From Hyphodiscus hymeniophilus (lineage: Eukaryota; Ascomycota; Leotiomycetes; Helotiales; Hyphodiscaceae), in assembly GCA_016508695.1 (NCBI GenBank), contig VNKQ01000015.1, forward strand, positions 186,001 through 250,000: a DNA stretch of 64,000 nt. Direction: 5' to 3'. A program made the position numbers and the translations under genes. Every line of letters begins with the position of its first letter. Positions within the stretch are counted from its first letter, which is position 1. The notes beneath the pieces were generated by a model. That model made no database searches. It worked only from the letters and a program-made list of their open reading frames with translations, and was not told the origin of the DNA. Positions 1-9,977 of the stretch are shown here, in pieces.

Positions 1-133
1 CGGTGTAATCTGGGGCTTCATCGAAGGGGAAGTGTTCGAGGTCGCAAGAAATGCCGGTTTCATCAGAGCTGAGGATTTTAAGAACCCGAAAAGAGTCGTC
101 GGGAAGCGGTGCATATATTGTTGGCCCGCCCAT
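1..133 (-). CDS. N-terminus of a HET-domain (heterokaryon incompatibility-like) protein, partial
   Basis: An ATG at 133-131 on the minus strand opens a frame that stays open for 44 codons to the window edge. It begins MGGPTIYAPLPDDSFRVLKI and continues with a stretch ending FPFDEAPDYT. The order 'Y.PL....R.L.I', then 'I.C.LE...', then 'D.AP.Y' is what precedes the ALSYTWG block of fungal HET domains (known family pattern). Most of the HET domain would lie beyond the left edge, so the assignment rests on the N-terminal pattern alone. HET proteins mediate non-self recognition and programmed cell death after hyphal fusion. The 5' flank runs rightward into the intergenic stretch. Alternative: an unrelated protein with a similar start. 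Confidence 0.55.
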   Translation of the reverse strand, partial: MGGPTIYAPLPDDSFRVLKILSSDETGISCDLEHFPFDEAPDYT

Positions 134-2091
134 GGCGACAATTCAGTCGTTCACGACGATCGGCAATTCAAAGGACTGAAGCTCGAATGAGAGTGATGAA
201 GATATTACCCCTTTCAGGATGTTGCTTTGCCAGATCGCTGTAAAGATTGGTCTGTAAGATCTTCAGAGAGGAGGAAAACAAAACAAAGCCAGGCTGGACC
301 GGCATCAAAAAGGGGCGGTTTCCCTTTCGGGGCTCAAGAAGCCCCACTTTCTTCAGATCCGAGCGTTGACGTTACGACTCGGACCTTGGACGCGGTGATG
401 AAGTAAGTTCGGGTCGTGAGGAAAACCACAGGTTGATTTCTAAACTATAGAGATCCCCACAGAGCTAGTACAGAATAGGTAGGTAACGGGGCAAATAATA
501 TAGTACAGACCCACTCTGTGTCTAACGTCAGGTTTTCAGCGTAACGAGTCGTAAATAGCGCATGTAGAAGGCGACGAAATTGATTGAGGACATGGAAGAA
601 ACGGTTCTTTCAATATTATCGCGACTTGTGATGGATCTGCTACGATGCAGATGACGAGAGTTTCGTGATCGAAGGGATAGCCATAGTTCCATAATGAGGA
701 AATCTTAACGAAAGCTCTCTTTCCCTCTTGAGTGGTTTGGCAATACTTCGCCTTAGATAATAAGAGATACTCAATACGGATTATATCGCAGATCACTGTA
801 AGCCTCAAAGAATCAGAGGATCTAAATATCTAACTCAGAGCTCTTCAATAGTCTCCTCAGAATTGCATCGAATCGATGAAGCTTGGGTACAAGTTGAGCC
901 GAAGTGATAATTAATGTCCTCGACGGAATCGTTGGACGAGAAGAGTAACCATTGTAAGGCAGTTCTATAAAGGCACATGAGAATAGTAGATCCACGTTGC
1001 AGATGGAATCCATAAAGAATCGCGCGTCCAAAGTAAACTCAGAAGCACCATGATCGCAAGGTATCTCAAGTTCTCTCGAGTATGATCTCGAAGCTCTCAT
1101 ACGGATAAAATGAACCATGTGCAAGGGTTTCTTGGATACCTTAGTAATGGGAACTACCCACGTGATTATGTATATAAAAGTCGACATTTCCAAGTCTGAG
1201 TAACTGGGTAGACCTCGAGAATTAAGTGACTCTGTCCGTCTTACCATCAAACACGTACCACTTGATAGCATACCCACCTCACTCATCCCTCGCAAGCTCA
1301 TCCAGCACACCAGTGTTCATCACATCACGTGACGATACCCAATGCAGCCCTCCACCCTACAGTATGGTCCAGGATTTCCGAGGCTCCCCCAGACAGACAG
1401 CGAAGGGGTGGAAGGTGGCTTGTTGACAGCTCCTCAAGCCGCTCGACCAAGACCCCATCTCCATCGCCACGTGTTGCAGCCCTGCGCAGACCAGCACATC
1501 GCAGATTTGATCCTCCAAACCACTTCCATTTCCACTTCCACTACCACATCTCCAGCTCGAACACCACGACGGCGCATCGGAACGAGCAAGACGCGTATTA
1601 GCTCATTTCTCTCTGCCATCAGTGCCTAGCTTGGATGGGGAGTGAGATGGGGATGGGAGCGTGGAGATGAAGATGAAGAGGCGCAGAGTGTCGGTGAGTG
1701 AAGTTGGATGATACATGCTGGATGATACATGCTGGATGATGAATGCAGAATGCAGAATGCTAGCTGGATATTCCCAGATATGGGATATGCATGTATGCAT
1801 GTAAGTACTGTGGCGGGCATTTTCCTGGAGCTGATCACTGGGTTGGGAGGGGGTGCGATAAGGTGATTTGATTATGGATACGGAGTAACGGGATGGGGAT
1901 GATGGGATGGGACTGAGTCAGTGAGTGGATTTGGGAGGAGGAGGGCCCGGTTAGCTTGCATGCATGTGGGAATGTACGGTTGGGCTGTTGGGGATTACTT
2001 TGGTACTGGGACTTTGAAGGCTGTCGATTACGGCAGAGATGTTTTGGTAGGTGTAGAGTGAGGTGTATGTAGAGGAGAGCAGGACGTGAAT

Positions 2092-2112
2092 GGTGAAGGG
2101 TGAAGGGTGAAG
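2092..2112. repeat. 7-bp tandem array, GGTGAAG x3
   Basis: Three perfect head-to-tail GGTGAAG units, flanked on both sides by partly matching sequence. Confidence 0.9.
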
Positions 2113-2179
2113 GAGAAGGGGTGATGGAGCGAATGCTTGTAGGATGTGATGAGCTCCCCACGATGCATGCATCTCAAGC

Positions 2180-2221
2180 AAGCTGCAAGCTGCAAGCTGC
2201 AAGCTGCAAGCTGCAAGCTGC
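2180..2221. repeat. 7-bp tandem array, AAGCTGC x6
   Basis: Six perfect AAGCTGC units. The unit contains AGCT, so the array can form small hairpins. It is followed at about 2227-2245 by a 6-bp GAGAAT array. Confidence 0.95.
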
Positions 2222-2535
2222 GGTGAGAATGAGAATGAGAATGAGGGGAAAGGACAAGAGAGGACAGAGGATGAGCTGACTCTGATTGACTTCCTAAAAC
2301 ATCACATCGCTTGCATCCCTCTTCTCCTCTTCTCGGGCCATTCATTCATGACCTTACTGGTACAACGTAACACAGAAAACAGGGGACCAACAACGCGCCA
2401 TATCCAGCATCCGCTCGGAACATTCATACTGACTAAGCTGAGACTCGCCTTACTCCGTGAGGAGTCGGAGAGATAGGCTATGAAGACAAGGCTACGCCGA
2501 GCGCCAAGCCTTTGGTTGGATTATTCTGCTATCCT

Positions 2536-2558
2536 CAGACTTCAGACTTCAGACTTCA
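2536..2558. repeat. 7-bp tandem array, CAGACTT x3
   Basis: Three perfect CAGACTT units plus two bases of a fourth. Confidence 0.9.
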
Positions 2559-2605
2559 ATGTGCTGACTATGGGGATATGGCTCAGCCGCTTAAGTCTGC
2601 GAGAT

Positions 2606-2633
2606 GGTGCGAGGTGCGAGGTGCGAGGTGCGA
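2606..2633. repeat. 7-bp tandem array, GGTGCGA x4
   Basis: Four perfect GGTGCGA units, followed by degenerate AGTGCGA units to about 2650. Confidence 0.92.
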
Positions 2634-4652
2634 CAGTGCGAGAGTGCGAAACGGTCTGTATTCGTGGGAGTGACGTGACGTATTGATCGACGACACGATT
2701 CAACTGGTGTTTCTAGCGTCATGATATTCATTACATCTGGTGTATCCATCCGATATGAAGGGAATTAAGGAGAGGCGAGGGATGCGATAGGGGGAGATGA
2801 GAGATGGGATTGTGGTGTTTGGGGAAGGGGAAGGGGATTGGGAATGGGAATGGGAAAACTTGGAAATGGTGATAGGACATGCCCGATATTGCATGTAACG
2901 GTGCTGGGATATGGGATATGAAGCGCATTAGGATCCAGTGCATCACGGAGGGGGTAGGGGGGATAGCTACCTCCATTATCCATACTGTACTGTAGGAACG
3001 CTTGGAACTGGGAGAGAGGGATTGAGGGGCAGTGACATTAAGCGCCAATATTATTACAGCATTATTGGGGCGTAGCTTTCCCTTTCTGTTGGCATTTGAT
3101 GGAACTCGAGATGCCATCATGCCAGTCCTTTGTCCCAGTAAGATGATAGGAAGGATGGATGGATGAATGAATGATCAGATATTTGATTAAACAATTGATA
3201 CTTGGTAGCACAAACAATGTGTGGAGGTAACTGACTAACTGACTGCCCTGAATGCGTCCATGGCCGGACAGACCGAAAATGGAACCTCGTCGCCGCCATC
3301 GTGCCATCGTGTTTGCTTACCTGTCTCGCCTGTCTCTTCCCCTGTCGCTCGTTGCGAAGGCAAAGAAAGCACCAGCGAAGCATCAACCAAACGTCAACAA
3401 AACGTCAACAACCTCCCAATCCCTAAGTTCTCGCTTCTCAATTCCAAGTTTCAACCCCAAGAGTACTGTTGTAACCTCGAACTCAATGCGTCATTGAGCC
3501 TTGGCCAGTAGATGGCATACATATAGATGCATAGATGCCAATGTCCTTCCTCCCAAGTCCCAACCCTGCCAGCTACAAGAGCCGCTTGCGGCAGTGTAAC
3601 CCTGGGAATCTTGAATTCGGAGGTATTGCCCTCTACGAGAGGAGGGAACGCATGGATTGGGAACGTCGTGCGCCATTTGATTCGAGATCCCATTTTCCCC
3701 CTCCATCACTGCAAATGGAAGCTGTATCGGCAGTCATGCCTCTTTGGGTCCTGATGCGGCCTGAAGGGGTAAAGAGTAGAGTGTAGAATATGTAGTCCAA
3801 CTTATCTCTGTATCTCGGTATCTTCGTGGCGTGAGACTGGGAAATACTTGGGCACTGGGCTACGTGCGGCCTTATCCCTCCCTCCACCTTTCCCTTCTAC
3901 GTCAACAAGGCCATGGCCATCCCATCCATAGGTAGAAAATCAGAACATATCCATCCATGATCCCATTCACCTCGTCGAATCTCCGTCGCATTCGCAACAC
4001 ACTAATTGACTGACTTCTTGAATTCACTTCTCATCCCGAGACGCACATACTTACATACATACATACATATGCAAGGTATCCATTGCGCTCTATTGAAATA
4101 CTTCACGCCCATTTCACGCCATTACAAAAGATCCCGCAGGCGCGCACACGCACGGCATACACAAACACGCCTCAGCTGAACCCTTTCTCTCCTTCTCCCC
4201 TTCTCCCCTCCTCCAGCGCACTCTGACCGCTCTTGGCTGGGAAACGTGCAACCATTCGTCCAGCAGAGAGGTTGCGCCCGCCATCCCACCACGAGCTAAC
4301 ATCTGATGTACGGACTCCGTAAAGGTGAGACCGACCAGCCCCCCATTTCCTGATAAGTTCTTTGTCAACAAAAACAATGCCAAATCTGGTGAGAGGCATT
4401 TCGATAAAAGAGAAATCCTCGGCCGATTGAATTCATCTACAAACCACACTTTTGGAACTTCCAGTCCCACTTCTTCCTTCTTCTTCTTCTTCTTCACGTC
4501 TTCCACTCTTCTCCCTCCCTGATCCCTATCCTATCTTTCAAAACCTGGCAGACTGGCAACCATATCAAAGCGAGCTGACCTTGATGGAGCGACGCTTATC
4601 TAGATCGCGCTAGCCCCAAAATCATCGAAACAATCCGTCCAAACCCACCCAC

Positions 4653-4832
4653 ATGCTCGCGGCCCTGGAGAAACACGACCCGGCTTTACGACGAAAACGG
4701 CCGTCAGCTGCGAGACCTTTGCTTCCTCGATATATTCACTTCCACCTCTCCCTCCTCCTCCTTCCCCACATTCACCTACCGAGCATCGCTATCGCTCAAT
4801 TGATTCACCATCGGCGTTACAAAGTGCGCTAG
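4653..4832 (+). other. Possible upstream ORF (59 codons) in the leader of the 4995 gene
   Basis: An ATG at 4653 opens a 59-codon frame that starts MLAALEKHDPALRRKR and ends with TAG at 4830-4832, 162 bp before the ATG of the next gene. If transcription starts upstream of 4653, this would be a translated upstream ORF that could reduce translation of the main protein. The stretch is GC-rich enough to stay open by chance. I recognise no domain, and the transcription start is not visible from sequence. Confidence 0.25.
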
Positions 4833-4994
4833 ACCAACAAACCTCACTTTCATTCACCAAGACTCCCTAATCAACCACGACGACGAGCTACCGTCGCTAG
4901 CTCTACTCCTCAAAAGCCTTCGCGATAGTGACAGACTCACTCACGACCAATAAAATACCTCGATCCAGACACCGGGGTCGACCGTACCTCAAAA

Positions 4995-6137
4995 ATGATG
5001 GCCGACATCACCAGAAGAAAGCCCATGCCGCCCGGCTACGACCAACCTGCTCAACCCGCCATCTACAGTCATTCTCGCACTCGAACAACCTCTTCAAACA
5101 CCTTCCCAACCATCCTCTACCCCCAACAACAACAACAGCCACCTCAGTTCCCGAAAAACATGCAAGTCCACACCTACACCTCTCGTCGAACCCCTTCTAC
5201 GACGACCTTTTCGACGACAGCAAGCAGTGGCAACGGTCCCGTCCCCTTCCGCAACTCCCAGGATCTCCGCCGCTCGACTTCGTCTCGCTCTGGTGGGCTT
5301 GGTCAACCGACTGGTTATGTGGCTTTGATGAGGAAACAGAAGGCTACGGTCTGGTGCGATCGAGCTCAGCATGAAGACCCAAGATTACTGGCAGCTCAAC
5401 GAGCAGCAAAGGCAAGAGCTACAATGGAAGTCATCGGCGGACCGGGACCTGGAAGGGTATCAACTGGTGGGGGATCAAACAGTCTGGCGGGTAGCAATCG
5501 GGTCACGGCGAAGATCAGACATCACGGCAAGGCTGGACTGGTGGGATATAGTCCTGGTGACTTGGTGGGTGGAGTTGGTGGGGTGCCGATGCGATTGAGT
5601 GCTAGTGAGGTCGAGGGGGGAGATTCCGATGATGATGATGCGGGAAGTGGCAAGCTTTACCATCAGAGGACGGGCAGTGGGAGAAGCAGTCTTGGAAGTG
5701 GCAGAAAGGGTCTCACATATCGGCAGTCTGGAGCGAGTTCTGCGACAGGCAGATGGAGTTCGGGAAATACGCCGCCGAGCGAGAGGGAGAGACTGGATTC
5801 CATGGAGGATGTTGCAGAGGCTGGTGAGACGCCCGTACCGAGTGGACATCCGAAGACGAAAGACTACTTCACCTCTACGGATGGCAATGGGGACGGGACT
5901 GCCAGCACCGGGAGCGGAAGTTCTGGGGAGCGGAACGACAACGTCGGGGATCTGGGCACGACACAGATTGACGCCGCGAGACTTGCCAGCAACAGCCTCC
6001 TGAAGTCGTCCATCACACGCGAGAAGAGCTCACGGAATCCCGAGGATCTGCGGAGAAGGGGAAGTGTGGATGAGAGAACGATGACAATGAGCGCTCAGAG
6101 ATTATACATTGCGAACCCGGATGAGGATAGCGATTGA
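4995..6137 (+). CDS. Conserved-looking disordered fungal protein, function unknown (380 aa)
   Basis: This is a single open exon of 380 codons. The ATG at 4995 is followed at once by a second in-frame ATG. The protein is low in hydrophobic residues and rich in Ser, Gly, Thr and Arg, with no signal peptide or membrane segment, so it is probably largely disordered and intracellular. A short poly-Gln run lies near residues 46-50. The middle has an LSASEVEGGDSDDDD acidic stretch near residues 200-215. The C-terminus ends RGSVDERTMTMSAQRLYIAN followed by PDEDSD. From memory, similar 'VDERT.TM...RL.(V/I)ANPD' tails occur in uncharacterised Pezizomycotina proteins, which is why I think it is a real gene. 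No function can be assigned. It is isolated: the nearest other gene is about 3.8 kb downstream. Confidence 0.75.
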   Translation: MMADITRRKPMPPGYDQPAQPAIYSHSRTRTTSSNTFPTILYPQQQQQPPQFPKNMQVHTYTSRRTPSTTTFSTTASSGNGPVPFRNSQDLRRSTSSRSGGLGQPTGYVALMRKQKATVWCDRAQHEDPRLLAAQRAAKARATMEVIGGPGPGRVSTGGGSNSLAGSNRVTAKIRHHGKAGLVGYSPGDLVGGVGGVPMRLSASEVEGGDSDDDDAGSGKLYHQRTGSGRSSLGSGRKGLTYRQSGASSATGRWSSGNTPPSERERLDSMEDVAEAGETPVPSGHPKTKDYFTSTDGNGDGTASTGSGSSGERNDNVGDLGTTQIDAARLASNSLLKSSITREKSSRNPEDLRRRGSVDERTMTMSAQRLYIANPDEDSD

Positions 6138-6814
6138 GTGTCTCTGTCGCACAAGGAAAACGTCTAATAGAATGGGCAATGGAACCTATGTGTTGCGCAG
6201 CAGTGAGAAGTGAAAGTGGGGAGCATGCCATGCGTCTTTCCTGAGGATTTCACCCTCAACCCTCTCTCTAGGGGGCATAATAAAACCTAGCATATGCGGC
6301 GTTGCAGCGAAACGGAGTATTTTGGATTGCAAGTCTGATTGCGACTTCGATTGCAACTTGGATTGCAACTTGAAATGGGATTGGGAACGCGCTTGATTGG
6401 ATGAAATCACCCCGAAGCATAAACATATAATCGTCCCCCGTCCCGATGAGCGGCTATTCTGGATCGCACCACCCGCATCGTATCCTCGAGCCTCCACTCT
6501 TCTTGTCTTATACACTGGACTGGTGGTATTCGTTCATCCGTCCGTTCGGTGGTTCGTTTTAGCGGCATTGCATTAAGCCCGTGTCTAGGAAGCGTGGATA
6601 GAGAATTGAGATATTACGAAAGAACGAATGCTAGGTGAAAACATGCATCGTGATCACCTTGCCTCCCTCCCGATAGCTCGTAAGGATATGAGGCGTGGGA
6701 TGTCTGCTTTTCATATGTGTATATGTCTGTGCCTGTGTCTGTTTGTTTCTGCGCTGGGTAGGTATAAGCCGTCGCTGACGTCGGACCTACTGTATCCAAG
6801 TCCTGAGTCCTATG

Positions 6815-7003
6815 TCCCATATCCCATATCCCATATCCCATATCCCATATCCCATATCCCATATCCCATATCCCATATCCCATATCCCATATCCCATATC
6901 CCATATCCCATATCCCATATCCCATATCCCATATCCCATATCCCATATCCCATATCCCATATCCCATATCCCATATCCCATATCCCATATCCCATATCCC
7001 ATC
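6815..7003. repeat. Heptanucleotide minisatellite (CCATATC), about 27 copies
   Basis: This is an uninterrupted run of a 7-bp unit, CCATATC (GATATGG on the other strand), about 188 bp long and essentially perfect. Because 7 is not a multiple of 3, three units encode a 7-residue repeat in every frame, which creates long false open frames (MGYGIWD on the minus strand, SHIPYPI on the plus strand). It is bordered on the right by CCCCTAAACCCTATA. Confidence 0.98.
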
Positions 7004-7654
7004 CCCTAAACCCTATATACACGTACATACACATACCTAGTCGTCTCGTCTCGTCTTGGCGCAGTGCGGCGCTATCAGAGCACAATCACACAATCACATA
7101 ATCACAGTAGTAACCCAGGCCCTAGCAGTCATCCTCGTGCGTTCATGCCTTTCCTTTCCTCTTAATGTTCCAATCAGTCATTCGGGAATCAAGAATCAAG
7201 CCTAGCCTGGCCTGGTCCTACCTAGTCTTCGGCCTGCTTGCCTTCGGTAATCAGGTTTTCCGAGAAAGTCCTTCGATTAGAGGGCGTTGAGCCTAAGCCT
7301 GAGCCCAAACCTTCCTTCCGACTCTCGGGCGTATCGACACGGCATTACAATCCTATCTTCAATCTTCAAGACTCAAGACGCAAGGCTCGCTAGACTCAAA
7401 CACAACTGTCCAATCTCCATCTCTCTTGAGCTCTTGAGCTATGAGCTGTGAAAACTGGCTTTTTTTTTTCGAGCGGAAGGATATAGGAGGAAGCTCGAGA
7501 CTCGAAAGACTTGGGGAAGATTAAGATTAGGATTATGTATGTATGTGTAGAATCGTCTGCGATCCTGATCCAGTAGCTATTCCCGACTGTTTTCCTGGAC
7601 GGATTTTGCTATTTAATGACGCTTTGTGTTTTACGTGCTGGATTTTGGTGGAGT

Positions 7655-7727
7655 GGAAGGGGGAAGGGGGAAGGGGGAAGGGGGAAGGGGGAAGGGGGAA
7701 GGGGGAAGGGGGAAGGGGGAAGGGGAA
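7655..7727. repeat. Heptanucleotide array (GGGGGAA), about 10 copies
   Basis: An all-purine plus strand made of G5A2 units in tandem. Ten successive G-tracts with 2-base spacers meet the usual pattern for intramolecular G-quadruplexes, and a polypurine tract of this length could also form a triplex. Structure formation is inference. Confidence 0.97.
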
Positions 7728-8038
7728 GCTGGAAGATATTGGGGTTTGGGAGTTGGATTTATGAGTTGCTGGATAGATATACAGGTAAATAGATAATAAG
7801 CTAAAAAGCGAGATAGGAATCAATCTCAAAGGCGTCCGTCTCGCAGGTATCTCCAACTTCCAAGTTCTTTTCGCAAGCTATATACATAACCCTCAACCTC
7901 TAGCTCTAGCACTCCCACTCCAACTCCAGGTTATCGGGTTGAATTTCGGCGGGTTCTGGGTTTTACGCCTTCGTGGTAAATTGTAAGCTTATACGGAGGG
8001 AAACTTGGAGTTTTTGTGGATGTGATGTCTGAGATGGA

Positions 8039-8066
8039 GGTTTTGGGTTTTGGGTTTTGGGTTTTA
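8039..8066. repeat. Heptanucleotide array (GGTTTTG) x4
   Basis: Four TTTTGGG-type units followed by decaying TTTTAGA units. It is another G3N4 heptamer, superficially like a telomere repeat, but it is short and internal. Confidence 0.9.
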
Positions 8067-9977
8067 GATTTTAGATATTACTTTAAAATTTCGATTTTGA
8101 TTTCTAGTTTGAAATTTGAAATTAACGATTGAAATGTACTATTTGAGATCCTGTCCTAGTGTCGAGGCTTAGATACCTTATACACATTGCCTTATTTCTC
8201 TCTAGGTGCTTCTACTTGTCTATCTATCCATTCCCGAAACTCCCTTACTCTATTTGCCGTCTCTACCACTATGACACTACTCTTCCTTTACGAATAGCTG
8301 AGAACTGGCTTCTTTACCCCCGGCGCCACCTTCTCGCGTAGAGGGGCTGTTTGAGAAGAACATTATCTAGACAGGGGTTTAGCTCTGTATCTGTAGCTGT
8401 AACTCTTGTCTAGGCGAGGAGGTTACGAGGTATAGAGCTAGTAGAGTCCTACTCTGCGTTTTATTGCTTTATGCATATATGACGGATGGGTACGAGAAAT
8501 ATCAAACCAGCTTTTGTTCATTCGTAGGCTTGAGCGACGAGTTCCTTTGAGCGGATCTTGAGTCTTTTCTTGAGTCTTGTCTTGAATCTCGTCTCGAGTC
8601 TTGTCGACAGACCTCGCTTTAATACTAAGATGGCGAGTGAATTCGAGGATTTCTGACAATATTCCATGGAGTTACAAATGGAGAGCTTAGTGCTTTCACA
8701 CCGTGACATGCGTCACTCGCTCAAATATACCGTACTCTTCATCGTACTCATGACGAGCTGCACTTCAAACAATGAGCTCCAGCATTCCCATCTCACACAG
8801 ATAATACATTCTGTATATCCAACTCCGCGCTGTGATCACAGTGTCCAGATACTCTTCCGATTACGCAGCTGCGAGTGCTTGTGGCCACAGTAGTCTTGTT
8901 GCTGGTTGCTAGACTCGCTCTGCCATTCTTTGCATGTATTTTTCCTCTGTAGACAATTGACATAGCCGCAAGGAGTGAGTGGTGATGCTTCACTCGAGCG
9001 AATACCATCACGATATGCAATTCATTCGGTAGTGCGAACACGTTGTGGAAGTGCCTCCAGAGTGTGAATACTGCATGCCAGTAGAAATAGTTGTAGTGGT
9101 TTGTCAGTTGAGACTCCTGTTTCTGATGCTTCGTGGGGTTCAGCACACAGAAAGATGGTATGGTCATCGACCGTCGAAATCGAAATCTTTCGCAATCTTC
9201 ATTTCTTGGGTGGCACTTGATATACTTGTGCACTTAATTTCATCAGTGCTCTTTCAAGAATCTCAAATACATCCAGAACTACGATATTCAGGCCCGTCGA
9301 CAGAGTAGTATAGATCGGCTGTAGTTTTTGTTGTGAACCTTATTGAATAAGTTAAGCACAAGCTGCGCACAAGCTTGTTTTTTATACTTGAGAAATCAGG
9401 TTGTATTTGTACTTTTTTAAGGCCATGAGACTTTATTACAGGCGTTGCCGGCCGGACTAGACGGAGCGTTTTCCCGCATAATCTCGAGTATAGTGAGATG
9501 AGTGTAATTGTATCGAGACAGACGTGTATAAAAGACGAAGCGTTCCCGTGAGAAGTTTCTAGTTGTGTATAGCCCCGTCATGCCTTCTTTACCCAACGAA
9601 CAAGTAGCGTTAGAGGCTGAAGGAAGAACGACTAGGAGTATATGTAACGAGACCGTTCCTACAGAAAAACGTCCCCTCTAGGAGCATTATTCTTACAATA
9701 TCGCTACCTATTTCTATAGTACAGATGGATTCGACTAGGAAGATTAACCTCATCGTTTTGTTCACATCTCGTCTAGAAATCTACCCATTGAATGGCGATT
9801 CCGCTGCACACTATCAAATAACTATGAAGTCTATATGGCTTATCTAAGTCTAACATTCATCCACCAGATCTAAAAAAAGACAATACAACTCGTAAGGAGT
9901 GAAGAAGTTGCAAGTTCTGCAAGAAGAAAAGGTTATTCTGGTTCTGGATTAAGTGTATAGTCACTCTAGACTCCTTC

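Larger units (their letters stand above)
134..4652. other. Long intergenic stretch, low complexity and short tandem arrays
   Basis: I recognise no protein here. Open frames are short, overlap one another on both strands and are biased by simple sequence. Several 7-bp tandem arrays are listed separately. A 14-bp unit (GGATGATACATGCT) occurs about 2.5 times near 1712-1740 and a GAATGCA array lies at 1741-1760. From about 4160 to 4520 the plus strand is pyrimidine-rich, with CT and TTC runs such as fungal promoters often have, and may belong to the promoter and leader of the gene at 4995. No tRNA or rRNA was seen. Confidence 0.6.
6138..9977. other. Intergenic stretch with three G-tract heptamer arrays
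   Basis: No gene is recognised. Besides the arrays listed separately, 6330-6375 has imperfect 12-13-bp repeats (GATTGCAACTTG type), and 8560-8610 has 10-bp imperfect repeats of a CTTGAGTCTT type. From 9420 to 9960 the sequence has the feel of a decayed mobile element: a short ATG frame at 9581 (MPSLPNEQVALEAEGRTTRS, then a stop soon after) and a Cys-rich scrap near 9897-9950. I cannot place it in a family. The 3' end of the reductase gene begins at 9978. Confidence 0.5.

Noticed and set aside
822..1310. 162-codon minus-strand frame near the left end
   Set aside because: No recognisable motif, no compatible splice context, and composition is that of chance frames; not enough to call a gene.
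7004..7016. Telomere-like CCCTAAACCCTA
   Set aside because: Fewer than two units, inside ordinary sequence next to a microsatellite; not evidence for a chromosome end or an interstitial telomere.
6614..7101. Long repetitive open frames on both strands (MGYGIWD and SHIPYPI type)
   Set aside because: They are by-products of a 7-bp tandem array, which leaves every frame open; nothing outside the array is protein-like.
9581..9960. Possible Copia-type Gag scrap (short ATG frame and a Cys-x2-Cys motif near 9900)
   Set aside because: Spacing does not fit a zinc knuckle, and no LTRs or pol motifs are present nearby.
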